From positions 1 through 35,475 of the forward strand of contig JAGXHZ010000105.1 in assembly GCA_024635855.1 (NCBI GenBank): a DNA stretch of 35,475 nucleotides. The letters are read 5' to 3'. The position numbers and the translations under genes are program-made. Below are positions 8,262 to 16,458 of this stretch, in pieces (within the stretch, counting starts at the first letter, position 1; every line of letters starts with the position of its first letter). Source of the DNA: Sulfuricurvum sp. (GTDB lineage: Bacteria; Campylobacterota; Campylobacteria; Campylobacterales; Sulfurimonadaceae). The notes below the pieces were generated by a model. That model was not told the origin of the DNA. It searched no databases and worked only from the letters and a program-made list of their open reading frames with translations.

Positions 8262-8638
8262 TCAAGAAATATTTAACCGTAATCCTCTCTCGACAAGCCT
8301 AATCAAGTCTTCCCGTATTTCCATCTCTTTGGAACGTTTCGCAAACGTACTAAGGACATCAATCGTCTGCCCAACAATCTCTTTGGCACTATTTTCTTTG
8401 ATTCCTAATTTACTTCCAAAAGTGATTAAATCTTTGAGAACAAAATTACTTAGCTTGCCATCAATGGACATTTGATGATTCGCTGTGTATTTCTCACCAT
8501 TTTAATTGCAAGTTTGTGGGGTGAAATTTCCAACCCAAGCTTTTGAAACATCGGATCATATTCAAAATAGACACTTCGACCGTCATGAAGTAAAGTGCCG
8601 ACTGTATGACCATATAATTTTGCGATAATCTCTGTCAT
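8262..8638 (-). pseudogene. hipA toxin remnant with internal deletion and frame break
   Basis: The first part (8638 to about 8499) encodes a HipA N-terminal segment: MTEIIAKLYGHTVGTLLHDG then FEYDPMFQKLGLEISPHKL. From about 8498 another frame encodes a HipA C-terminal segment: GEKYTANHQMSIDGKLSNF, then LKDLITFGSKLGIKENSAK and a final helix to 8262. Complete HipA kinases have about 400-440 residues, so roughly 300 residues, including the whole kinase core, are gone and the two ends are joined out of frame. No HipA activity is possible. The start overlaps the stop of the HipB-like gene by 4 bp, as in working hipBA operons. Confidence 0.85.
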
Positions 8639-8934
8639 TTACGAACCCTTTTACGTGTCTGTACTGCTGCACTTTGACGGATATCTTCCAACGTTTTTAC
8701 TTCGCGCTGCTGTACAAGGTTCTCACCCTTTTCATCCAACTGTAAAACAAACAACAATTTGAACATACTCTCTACAGAGAGCTTGCCGTTTTTGAGAAAT
8801 GAGCGATAGGTTGGCAACGGAACACCCGATAATGCAGCAAGCTCTTTCTGGGTGATATTTTTCGCAATACGCTCTTTTTCAAACATATCAGCAAGACGAA
8901 AAACCATTTCTTGTTCAGTATATAGTTGCAACAT
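8635..8934 (-). CDS. HipB-like helix-turn-helix antitoxin/regulator
   Basis: 99 residues. A Cro/C1-type HTH spans about 18-72 (ERIAKNITQKELAALSGVPL, then TYRSFLKNGKLSVESMFKLL), followed by a short basic tail (TRKRVRK). Position directly before hipA sequence with a 4-bp ATGA overlap identifies it as the antitoxin and autorepressor of the locus. The frame is intact although its toxin is broken, so it may persist as a stand-alone repressor. The ATG at 8934 has GGTG about 7 nt upstream. Confidence 0.85.
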   Translation of the reverse strand: MLQLYTEQEMVFRLADMFEKERIAKNITQKELAALSGVPLPTYRSFLKNGKLSVESMFKLLFVLQLDEKGENLVQQREVKTLEDIRQSAAVQTRKRVRK

Positions 8935-8955
8935 GTTAGCACCAAATTAAAAGAT

Positions 8956-8987
8956 ATTATAGCAAGTATTATATCATCAATCTGATA
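8956..8987 (-). promoter_or_regulatory. hipBA promoter and HipB-type operator
   Basis: Minus-strand -10 boxes TATAAT occur at 8961-8956 and 8973-8968. The inverted repeat TATC-N8-GATA (8972-8987) resembles the known HipB operator TATCC-N8-GGATA and overlaps the region upstream of the first -10, so bound repressor would block polymerase. A direct repeat GATACTA (8984-8990 and 8994-9000) continues upstream and may be a second half-site set. Confidence 0.5.
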
Positions 8988-9091
8988 CTAATAGATACTA
9001 TGACATATCTAAAATATAGCAAAATAAAAAATAATAAGATTTAGGATTATAATAAAAGGCTTTTAAGTACGGTGATTGTGAGGTTTGAAGG

Positions 9092-9167
9092 TGGTGGGTC
9101 AAGCAGGATTTGAACCTGCGACAACTCCGTTATGAGCGGAGGGCTCTAACCACTGAACTATTGACCC
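9092..9167 (-). tRNA. tRNA with CAU anticodon, probably tRNA-Ile2 (else elongator tRNA-Met)
   Basis: A full 76-nt cloverleaf is seen: acceptor GGGTCAA/TTGACCC, D-stem GTTC/GAGC, anticodon stem CTCCG/CGGAG with loop CTCATAA (anticodon CAT, plus positions 9132-9134), five-base variable loop, T-stem GCAGG/CCTGC with TTCAAAT, discriminator A and an encoded CCA. The anticodon fits either the lysidine-modified isoleucine tRNA or elongator methionine. The TTCAGTGGTTAGAGC D-region resembles Ile2 forms, but this is not decisive. Confidence 0.93.
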
Positions 9168-9201
9168 ATGAAAGTGGAGCGCAATTATAAGCACTCTTAG
9201 A

Positions 9202-10311
9202 TTAGACGAAGCTTTTTTTACCAACATTATCGTACATATAACGAAAACGATATGCCACGAGGTTCTCCATAATGGCAAATAAGACCATAAAGTTCACAAA
9301 ACTGCTCCCACCATAACTAAACATCGGCAATGGCACTCCAACTACCGGAGCAAGCCCCATGGTCATAGCAATATTGACACTCATGTAGATAAATACCAGC
9401 AGTGACAGTCCGCCAGTGACCACCTTGATATAATAATCAGCCGACCACGATGAGAGTATCAGTAGATGAATAATCAATGCAGCGTACAAGGATATGAGAA
9501 AAAATGCTCCTAAAAATCCAAAACGCTCAACGACGTAGGCGAAGATAAAATCACTCGAAGCGATGGGTAGAAATTTCATCTGTGTTTGCGTCGCCTCTTC
9601 TTTGGGTTTACCTAAAAATCCGCCCGAACCAATCGCGATAATCGACTGCTCGACGTGATAGCTTGGCTTTTCCCCTACAAAATCGTACAAACGCTGTTTT
9701 TGATAATCATGCAACTGGGTGTAAATCAATGGAAGAGATACAATAAACACCACCCCAAGTCCAAGCCAAATTTTCCAATGGACACCAACGATAAATAAAA
9801 TCCCGAATCCAAGCAACGCCAACACGGTTGCCGTACCAAGATCAGGTTCTTTGGCAATCAAGAAAAAAGGCAACATAATAAAGAACGAAAGTTTCAAAAA
9901 TGCTTTTATTCCATAACCCTCGCGCGGTGGCGGATTACGGCTAATGAGATATGCCAACATCAGAACAAATGCAGGTTTGAGAAGCTCTGAAGGCTGAAGA
10001 GTAAAATGGACAAACGGTATCTCAATCCATCGCTTTGCTCCAAGCCGTGCATGACCTACAAACTCAACAGCAACTAACAGAAGGATACTCCCCCAGTACG
10101 CAATAGGGATCATCCAAAACATCCGCCGAATCGGCAACAAGAAAAGGGTAATAAAAACACCGATACCGATACTGACGTAGGTTAAATGCTTTTGTCCCAG
10201 TACCGGATGAATCTCATAAATCAACCAACCTGAAACAAAAATGATAGGAATCAGCAACGCAACAGTTACATAGTCAAAATGTGCTAGAATTCGTCGATCA
10301 ATATTAAGCAA
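9202..10311 (-). CDS. rodA: Rod-shape-determining peptidoglycan glycosyltransferase RodA (SEDS family)
   Basis: 369 residues with about ten membrane segments. SEDS signatures: GAKRWIEI (91-98), QPSELLKPAFVLMLAYLISR from residue 107, KEPDLGTA (154-161), and SSDFIFAYVVERFG with the expected catalytic Asp at 254. The end reads VVGVPLPMFSYGGSSFV, typical of RodA/FtsW. RodA polymerises lipid II for sidewall synthesis together with a class B PBP2, whose gene is not here. Length and the lack of a long N-terminal tail favour RodA over FtsW. It is transcribed away from the pseudouridine synthase operon, and its 3' end faces the tRNA. Confidence 0.93.
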   Translation of the reverse strand: MLNIDRRILAHFDYVTVALLIPIIFVSGWLIYEIHPVLGQKHLTYVSIGIGVFITLFLLPIRRMFWMIPIAYWGSILLLVAVEFVGHARLGAKRWIEIPFVHFTLQPSELLKPAFVLMLAYLISRNPPPREGYGIKAFLKLSFFIMLPFFLIAKEPDLGTATVLALLGFGILFIVGVHWKIWLGLGVVFIVSLPLIYTQLHDYQKQRLYDFVGEKPSYHVEQSIIAIGSGGFLGKPKEEATQTQMKFLPIASSDFIFAYVVERFGFLGAFFLISLYAALIIHLLILSSWSADYYIKVVTGGLSLLVFIYMSVNIAMTMGLAPVVGVPLPMFSYGGSSFVNFMVLFAIMENLVAYRFRYMYDNVGKKSFV

Positions 10312-10352
10312 TTGAATTGTCTCATTTAGTATTAAATTTTTTGTTCACTTGA

Positions 10353-10360
10353 ATTGTAGC
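10353..10360 (-). promoter_or_regulatory. rodA promoter -10 box
   Basis: Minus strand GC-TACAAT (TACAAT at 10358-10353) lies 42 nt before the rodA ATG; transcription would start near 10346. No clear -35. It differs by one base from the GCTATAAT box seen at several other genes in the window. Confidence 0.4.
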
Positions 10361-10389
10361 ATAACCCAACCATTCCACCAAGGAGATCG

Positions 10390-11358
10390 ATGCAACGCGA
10401 AAATATTACCTTTATTGTTGAAGAAGCGATGCGTTTGGATGTTTTTTTAACATCAATGCTCTCTCAAACACGAAACCAGATTGTTCAGCTTATCGAACAA
10501 AATGCAATAGTCATAGACGGGAAACCGACAGCGAAAGCAGGACTTAAACTCAAAGTTGGTCAAAGTGTAGCGGTCTATTTTCCGAAAATGAAATCAAGCC
10601 CTGCTCATATTATCGATTTTGATGTCGAGGTTTTATTTGAAGACGATGACATGATGGTCATCAACAAACCAAGCGGTCTTACCGTTCATCCAGCCCCTAG
10701 TGTCAAAGAACCAACGCTTGTTGATTGGCTCAAAACACGCGGGATTGCACTCTCAACACTCAGCGGTGAAGAGCGTCATGGAATCGTTCACCGACTTGAC
10801 CGTGGTACTAGCGGTGTGATGGTCATTGCCAAAAACAATGAGGCACACGAAGCCCTTTCTCTCCAACTCCAAGACAAAACGATGGGACGCTATTATCTGG
10901 CTGTTGTTACCCCTCCTCTCAAAGAAGAAGAGACAACTATTGATAGACCAATCGGGCGAAGCAGCCAAAATCGTCTCAAAATGGGGATTATCGAATCGGG
11001 TAAAAATGCCAAGACGATGTTTCGTAAATTACTCCCCTCATACGATGCCACGTGTGAACTTATTGTCTGTAAACTCTTCACCGGACGAACCCATCAAATT
11101 CGTGTCCATTTGGAGTCCATCAGCCGTCATATCCTAGGCGACCATCTCTATGGAACGCACCAAAAAGACAACAAGGTGGAACATATTTTGCTCCACGCTT
11201 ATATGCTTTATTTGATCCATCCGACCAGTGGTGAATCGCTCTCATTCAAGGCTCCGATGGATGCCGTCATGGATGATTATTTAGAAAAACATTTTGAACC
11301 AAAGGAATTGCATGCAACGTTCACTTCAATACGCTTTGAGCATCTCTTTAGCGCTTAG
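10390..11358 (+). CDS. RluA-family 23S rRNA pseudouridine synthase (RluD-like)
   Basis: 322 residues with AAGGAG ahead of the ATG. An S4 RNA-binding domain occupies about 14-65 (RLDVFLTSMLSQTRNQIVQL), then the catalytic domain. The signature GIVHRLDRGTSG puts the catalytic Asp at D137. Conserved INKPSGLTVHPAP and FTGRTHQIRVHL are also present. The S4-plus-catalytic layout fits RluD, which modifies helix 69 of 23S rRNA, but RluC-like specificity cannot be excluded. It leads a run of six overlapping genes ending in the ftsEX-envC set. Confidence 0.92.
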   Translation: MQRENITFIVEEAMRLDVFLTSMLSQTRNQIVQLIEQNAIVIDGKPTAKAGLKLKVGQSVAVYFPKMKSSPAHIIDFDVEVLFEDDDMMVINKPSGLTVHPAPSVKEPTLVDWLKTRGIALSTLSGEERHGIVHRLDRGTSGVMVIAKNNEAHEALSLQLQDKTMGRYYLAVVTPPLKEEETTIDRPIGRSSQNRLKMGIIESGKNAKTMFRKLLPSYDATCELIVCKLFTGRTHQIRVHLESISRHILGDHLYGTHQKDNKVEHILLHAYMLYLIHPTSGESLSFKAPMDAVMDDYLEKHFEPKELHATFTSIRFEHLFSA

Positions 11359-12565
11359 TCTTTTTAGCGGCTGTGCTCCCCAGCCAACACCTGAAAAAAA
11401 AATCACTATCGATCCGACGCTCCCTGTACCCTCTCTTAATGGGTCGTTATCAGACATTAATACCGTAGCATTTGAGTGGAAAGCGATTAGTGACCCTGAC
11501 GTTAGCGGTTATAGTATTTACCGATCTACCCCTGCTGAGAGCAATCAAACACTCAGTCGTATTGCGACGATTAACAGCCGATTTGCCACTCACTATGTTG
11601 ATGAAAAATTAACCCCTAATACCCAATATCTCTATCGTTTCACCTCTACCGGCAAAGAAAACAGAGAATCCAACGGCAGTGAAACAATGACCGTTACCAC
11701 TTTGCCAATGATCGCGCCTATTAGCTTTTTTCAATCCGTAGGCAACATGCCTCGCAGTGCAAAACTACTCTGGCGACCCCATCCGAATACTCGAATCAGC
11801 GGCTATATTATTGATAGACTCAATGTAAATGATCAAAAATGGGCTGAAATAAAAACAATAGAGGGACGTCTTAATGCCGAGTACATTGATACCGATCTCA
11901 AAGATGGTCAAGTCTATTATTACCGCGTACGGGCGATTACATTTGACAAACTTTCCACTGAACCAAGTGAAACAGCGAAACTTGTTACAAAACCACTCCC
12001 TCATGAAATAAAGAATATCACGGCTACCACCAACGTGCCTAAAGCCATCGCCTTGAAATGGGAAGCAAGTACTTTAGAAGACTTGAGTCACTATAACATT
12101 TATCGCGCCGCAAGCTCCAACGGGAACTATGAGTACCGCGTAAAACTCACAGAAACAACCTTTACCGATACGACCAAAGGAGACGGAGAACCTTTTTATT
12201 ACAAGGTTACTGCAGTAGATAAAGATGGCTTAGAAAGTCCAATGGGATCACTCGTTACCCAAGGTATGAGTCTGGCAAAACCCCATACACCTATCGCATT
12301 TGACGGTAAGATATATCCAAATGGCGTTGATTTGCAATGGACCAATGATGATCCGAGAATTGTCAGCTATACGGTCATTAAAACGACTAAAATCAACTGG
12401 ATTAAGCGTGAATCGGTGGAAATCAACAACATCAAAGAAAGTAAATTTCATGATGCCAGTACTAAAGCCAATACGGGCTATATATATGAAGTCATGGGTG
12501 TGGACAAAGATGGTATCCGCTCTCTTCCTACGCAGGGAATTGAACTTTATTTTGAGACAAAATAA
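11312..12565 (+). CDS. Lipoprotein with tandem fibronectin type III domains
   Basis: 417 residues from ATG 11312, chosen for AAAGGA 5 nt upstream and a clean lipoprotein signal (LQYALSISLALSLFSGC). The lipobox is FSGC, with Phe rather than Leu at -3. After the lipidated Cys come about four FN3-like repeats (roughly 45-130, 135-225, 230-320, 325-415), each showing a W or similar core residue and a YYYRV/YLYRF-type strand (NTQYLYRF, GQVYYYRV, GEPFYYKV, NTGYIYEV). It is probably anchored in the outer membrane facing the periplasm or surface. The gene overlaps the end of the pseudouridine synthase gene by 47 bp and precedes trmB by 3 bp. Function unknown; location upstream of ftsEX hints at an envelope role. 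Confidence 0.85.
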   Translation: MQRSLQYALSISLALSLFSGCAPQPTPEKKITIDPTLPVPSLNGSLSDINTVAFEWKAISDPDVSGYSIYRSTPAESNQTLSRIATINSRFATHYVDEKLTPNTQYLYRFTSTGKENRESNGSETMTVTTLPMIAPISFFQSVGNMPRSAKLLWRPHPNTRISGYIIDRLNVNDQKWAEIKTIEGRLNAEYIDTDLKDGQVYYYRVRAITFDKLSTEPSETAKLVTKPLPHEIKNITATTNVPKAIALKWEASTLEDLSHYNIYRAASSNGNYEYRVKLTETTFTDTTKGDGEPFYYKVTAVDKDGLESPMGSLVTQGMSLAKPHTPIAFDGKIYPNGVDLQWTNDDPRIVSYTVIKTTKINWIKRESVEINNIKESKFHDASTKANTGYIYEVMGVDKDGIRSLPTQGIELYFETK

Positions 12566-12568
12566 CCT

Positions 12569-13744
12569 ATGCCGCATCTCCATTTAGACTCATTTCGTAA
12601 CGTTTCCTTACCGGCATCACAGGGGGATGTAGCATTTGGCTTTAGTGCTCTCTCTCGCGGAGAAGGAAAAGAAACACTCATAGCAACGCGATATAAAGAT
12701 CGTGAATTTTTTATCCTGCACAAAAAAAGCGGTGAGAAAGACCTTTTGAAAAGCGATAAAATCACCCGTCCAAGCCCAAATTTTTTGGTCAAACATGCCC
12801 TTCTCGCGTATGCCAATCACTCTGGCAGCACTATTTTAGCTTCCAATGTCGATACGGCGGGTGAAAATGTGCACTTAAAACAGCACGATGCTCTAAAATC
12901 CGTCGATTTTTTTGCTACTGATTTCCCGCGTGAACGTGAAATACGTCTTGAAGTGGGTTTTGGATCAGCGCGTCATCTGCTCCATCAAGCCATCAGCAAT
13001 CCTGATGTTCTTTTCATCGGGTTGGAGATTCATAAGCCCTCGATTGAACAGGCGCTCAAACAAATCACCATCCAAAATTTGACCAATATCATGATTTTGG
13101 ATTACGATGCCCGACTTTTTTTAGAATTTGTTCCCTCAAATTCTTTGAGTCGTATCTATGTCCACTTTCCTGTTCCGTGGGATAAAAAAGCGCATCGCCG
13201 TGTTATTGGCGATGCGTTTGTAGAGGAAGCAATTCGGGCTTTACAACCGCAAGGAAGGCTTGAACTGCGCACAGACAGTGAAAACTACTATCGATTTGCA
13301 TTAGAAACCTATTCACACCCGCTCCATGTCAGTTTTGAGGTACGTAAAAATCAAGAGATTGCCATCACCAGCAAATATGAAGACCGTTGGAAAAAGATGG
13401 AGAAAAATATCTATGATGTTACCCTCATTAACGACTTGGAAAGTCCTGAAAAAAGACTCGAAGGAGAATTTATATTCTCTGAAACACCGATTAATGATGC
13501 TATACTACCGAAAATAGAGCGTCAGACTTATCGCCGTGAATGGGGATTTTTAAACGCAGAAGCCAGTTTTGATATACACGACGGAGGATGGATGATTCGA
13601 CTTGCAATGGGAAGTTTTGACCGACCTGAACACCTTTATTTAATCGTTAAAGAGGGAAAAGCCCGATATTTTCCAACCGTTCCCGTCCGTTCCAGCACAA
13701 ACCTAAAAGCCCATATCTTACTAGACGAGCTACTCCATGGATAA
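12569..13744 (+). CDS. trmB: tRNA (guanine-46-N7)-methyltransferase with N-terminal extension
   Basis: 391 residues, much longer than the roughly 240 of E. coli TrmB. Residues 1-120 form an extra N-terminal region, as in Campylobacterota homologues. The methyltransferase core follows: SAM-binding LEVGFGSARHLL (127-138), FIGLEIHKPSIEQAL, and HFPVPWDKKAHRRV around residue 199, the substrate-binding motif of TrmB. A further C-terminal segment of about 100 residues follows. No strong Shine-Dalgarno precedes the ATG; the gene is probably translated by coupling to the lipoprotein gene ending 3 bp before. Its end overlaps ftsE by 8 bp. Confidence 0.93.
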   Translation: MPHLHLDSFRNVSLPASQGDVAFGFSALSRGEGKETLIATRYKDREFFILHKKSGEKDLLKSDKITRPSPNFLVKHALLAYANHSGSTILASNVDTAGENVHLKQHDALKSVDFFATDFPREREIRLEVGFGSARHLLHQAISNPDVLFIGLEIHKPSIEQALKQITIQNLTNIMILDYDARLFLEFVPSNSLSRIYVHFPVPWDKKAHRRVIGDAFVEEAIRALQPQGRLELRTDSENYYRFALETYSHPLHVSFEVRKNQEIAITSKYEDRWKKMEKNIYDVTLINDLESPEKRLEGEFIFSETPINDAILPKIERQTYRREWGFLNAEASFDIHDGGWMIRLAMGSFDRPEHLYLIVKEGKARYFPTVPVRSSTNLKAHILLDELLHG

Positions 13745-14408
13745 AGTAATAGTTGCCGAAAACCTTTCACTCTCGTATAAAGAGTTTGAAACCATCATCT
13801 CAAAAGCCTCTTTCAGTATTGATTCCGGAAGCTTTGTCTTTATTACCGGTGCGAGCGGCAGCGGTAAATCAACGCTCCTTAAATCGTTTTACGGTGCCAT
13901 TGAACCGCGTCAAGGAAACTTAAGTGTCGGAGGGGTGAAGATGAACCGCATCAGCACCTCAAAGCTTAATTTCCTACGTCGTCACATCGGTATCGTCTTC
14001 CAAGACTATAAGCTCATTAACGAATGGACGATTGAAAAAAACGTGATGCTTCCCCTCATCATTTCGGGTTATACCGGCGATGTAAGCGGCGCCCAAGTAC
14101 AAAAACTTTTGGGACACGTAAAACTAACCCATCAAGCAGGAAAATACCCTCCTGAGCTTAGTGGCGGAGAACAGCAACGTGTTGCTATGGCGCGGGCTCT
14201 TGCGCACAACCCTATTCTTATTCTCGCCGATGAACCCACAGGTAACCTCGATGACTACTCTTCCTCGGTAATCTGGAGTCTTCTTGAAGGGGCGAATACA
14301 CAGCTTAAAACTACCGTAGTTGTCGTAACACACCATATTCCAGAAGGGCTAAAAGTCCCGTATAAACATTATCATATTGAGTTTGGAAACATCAATGAAA
14401 TCCCTTAA
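13737..14408 (+). CDS. ftsE: Cell division ABC ATPase FtsE
   Basis: 223 residues. Walker [10 protein letters not shown] (38-46), Q-loop region [12 protein letters not shown] signature [15 protein letters not shown] (from about 141), Walker [12 protein letters not shown], and the H-loop VVVVTHH. The size and the [14 protein letters not shown] stretch fit FtsE. With FtsX it forms an inner-membrane complex that transmits ATP hydrolysis to periplasmic EnvC-type activators of cell-wall amidases at the septum. The gene overlaps trmB by 8 bp and ftsX by 14 bp. Confidence 0.95.
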   Translation: MDKVIVAENLSLSYKEFETIISKASFSIDSGSFVFITGASGSGKSTLLKSFYGAIEPRQGNLSVGGVKMNRISTSKLNFLRRHIGIVFQDYKLINEWTIEKNVMLPLIISGYTGDVSGAQVQKLLGHVKLTHQAGKYPPELSGGEQQRVAMARALAHNPILILADEPTGNLDDYSSSVIWSLLEGANTQLKTTVVVVTHHIPEGLKVPYKHYHIEFGNINEIP

Positions 14409-15207
14409 AAATCACATTTCTCTCATCATCGCCCTTTTCACGGTTCTCGCATCAGTTCAAATTTACGTAGCCGTTGATCGCACAATCGAAGCATACGAAT
14501 CTCACCTAAAAAATGACTATTCTGTTATTGTTGTTGCCAACAAAGCCTTTACTCCGGAAGAATTTAAAAATATGAGTTCAATGATCGAGCGAAGTGAACC
14601 TATTAGCACTTCACAAGTTTTAGAAAGACTAAAAGGAGAGATGAGTGAAAAAAATCTTGCTCTCTTAAAGCTTACTCTGCCTAAATTTTATCGTATCTAT
14701 CTTAATCGTTTTCCAACTCCAAAGGAGATCAATACACTCCAGAAAAAGCTTCAAAAGAACAGTGCCATTGAGCGGGTAGAGGGATTTTCTCAAACGCACG
14801 ATACTGTCTATAAACTGATGATTCTTTTTAAAGATGTCGTTCAAGTTTTCTCTATCGCCATTGCCGCTGTAACCTCACTGCTCATCCTAAAAGAGATGCG
14901 TCTGTGGCAGTTTCAGCATGCAGAGCGAATGAACATTATGGCACTTTTTGGAGCACCGGTTTGGCTTCGTTCTGCTGTACTTTTTCGCCTTGCTATCGTG
15001 GATGCTATTATTGCCACGATGATTTTATGTTTAGCCTTTTTTATCATTGATTACTATGCTATTTTAGCACTGCCTCTCAAAGAGATAGGAATAAGCGTTG
15101 AGCTTTTTAATTTTGTACATGATTCACTGCGCTCATTGGCTATTTCACTTGGAATTTCAATAGCACTTACGTTTACCATCGTTATGTTTAACAGCGAAGA
15201 AGAATAA
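14395..15207 (+). CDS. ftsX: Cell division permease-like protein FtsX
   Basis: 270 residues from ATG 14395; an upstream in-frame TTG at 14377 is less likely. Topology is typical: a first membrane segment (about 7-27), a periplasmic loop of about 110 residues, then three further membrane segments (about 145-167, 188-220, 240-268). The large periplasmic loop is the expected docking site for the EnvC-like protein encoded next. Residues MNIMALFGAPVWLRSAVLFR before the third segment are conserved in FtsX. Operonic with ftsE and the downstream gene (no gap). Confidence 0.92.
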   Translation: MKSLKNHISLIIALFTVLASVQIYVAVDRTIEAYESHLKNDYSVIVVANKAFTPEEFKNMSSMIERSEPISTSQVLERLKGEMSEKNLALLKLTLPKFYRIYLNRFPTPKEINTLQKKLQKNSAIERVEGFSQTHDTVYKLMILFKDVVQVFSIAIAAVTSLLILKEMRLWQFQHAERMNIMALFGAPVWLRSAVLFRLAIVDAIIATMILCLAFFIIDYYAILALPLKEIGISVELFNFVHDSLRSLAISLGISIALTFTIVMFNSEEE

Positions 15208-16425
15208 ATGATTCGTTTCTCTAGTTCTCTTATTCTTGCCTCTTTTTTGGCCCTCTCCCTCAACGGTGCCAAAATCGATGAACGGATTAAAACAACTGCA
15301 TCTCAGTTAAGTGAGACCAAACAAACCTATACGTCTCTCAATGCGAAACTCACAGCAACTGCCAATAAAATTATCCTTCAACGCCAAATAGTTGGAGCGC
15401 AGCAACAGCGTATCAATACCCTCGTAAACGAACTGCAAAGTAAGGAAAATGTTTATCAATCGAATAAACAAAACCTTCACGGGCTGCAAACTCAACAGGA
15501 TCTCTTAGTAAAAACACAAAATGAGATTGAACAAAAGCTTGTCTTTGCCATTGCCCGAAATACTTCCATATCCTTACTCATCAATGATGATCGTGCCAAA
15601 GAAGCCAATACGATTATCACAGAAGAAGCACTCAAGCTGCATCTCAAACAAATCAATTCTGAAATCAAAGAACTCAATTTTATTTTTGGTGAAAATGCCG
15701 AAAAAATATCTTCTCTTTCCAGTCAAACAACCGTGTTAAAGCAATCCATTGCCGTCATTGACAAGCAAAAACAAACGGTCATCGCAACCAAACAAGAAAA
15801 TGAAAAAGCAATTGCCCTCTTGGAAAAAGAAAAAAATGAGTACAAACGCTCTCTTGGTCACATCCTAAACCAACAGCGTTCGCTTCAAAATACTCTCGCA
15901 AGTTTGAATATCATCAAGCGTGAGGCAATGAAGCCGAAAAAAGCTCCTCCCGCGCTTGTCGTTCAAAAACCTGGTTCAAAACCTCTACCAGCAGGAGCCA
16001 GAGAAGCTATCTCTAAGTATCAACCCTCAAATACTGCAGCGTACAGCGGTGAGCGCACCATCGCGCCTCTTGATGGATATGTCGTTACCAAACGTTTTGG
16101 TCCCTATACAGATCCCGTGTATGGCATAAAAATTCATAATGAATCCGTTTCACTGCGTCCTACCGATCCGGATGCAAAAGTCAAAGCCATTCTAAATGGT
16201 AAGGTTATTCTTGCTAAACCTACCGCCATGCTTGAAAACGTTATTATTATCGAGCACGATAACGGACTTCATACCATCTATGCGCACCTTGATAAAATCG
16301 CTCCCACTGTGGTAGTAGGTCAACGCCTAAAACAAGGCTCTATCATCGGTCGAGTTGGTCGTGAACTTATGTTCCAAGTAACCCAACGCAATGCCCATAT
16401 CGATCCACTGCAAGTGATTAGGTAA
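15208..16425 (+). CDS. EnvC-like murein hydrolase activator, coiled coil plus degenerate LytM (M23) domain
   Basis: 405 residues with a signal peptide (IRFSSSLILASFLALSLNGA). Residues about 22-245 are a long coiled coil, the FtsX-interacting part in EnvC. The C-terminal 120 residues form a LytM fold (APLDGYVVTKRFGPY, VKAILNGKVILA, IIIEHDNGLHTIYAHLDKI, GQRLKQGSIIGRVG). The zinc sites are lost: the HxGxD region reads KIHNESVSLRP, and the HLHFEI position reads ELMFQV, so both His are replaced. This fits a non-catalytic activator rather than a peptidase, and the gene follows ftsX directly. Confidence 0.9.
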   Translation: MIRFSSSLILASFLALSLNGAKIDERIKTTASQLSETKQTYTSLNAKLTATANKIILQRQIVGAQQQRINTLVNELQSKENVYQSNKQNLHGLQTQQDLLVKTQNEIEQKLVFAIARNTSISLLINDDRAKEANTIITEEALKLHLKQINSEIKELNFIFGENAEKISSLSSQTTVLKQSIAVIDKQKQTVIATKQENEKAIALLEKEKNEYKRSLGHILNQQRSLQNTLASLNIIKREAMKPKKAPPALVVQKPGSKPLPAGAREAISKYQPSNTAAYSGERTIAPLDGYVVTKRFGPYTDPVYGIKIHNESVSLRPTDPDAKVKAILNGKVILAKPTAMLENVIIIEHDNGLHTIYAHLDKIAPTVVVGQRLKQGSIIGRVGRELMFQVTQRNAHIDPLQVIR

Positions 16426-16435
16426 AAAATCACTT

Positions 16436-16458
16436 CCGTTTAAATACAATCAAAACGG
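16436..16458 (-). terminator. Weak hairpin between flgH and the EnvC-like gene
   Basis: CCGTTT (16436-16441) and AAACGG (16453-16458) can pair around an 11-base loop. On the minus strand a run of six T follows after 6-7 bases. The hairpin includes the flgH stop codon. A weak terminator candidate for flgH. Confidence 0.3.

Noticed and set aside
10826..11137. Second plus-strand frame inside the pseudouridine synthase gene
   Set aside because: Alternative frame of a gene with intact HRLDRGTSG and GRTHQIRVHL motifs; no start signal.
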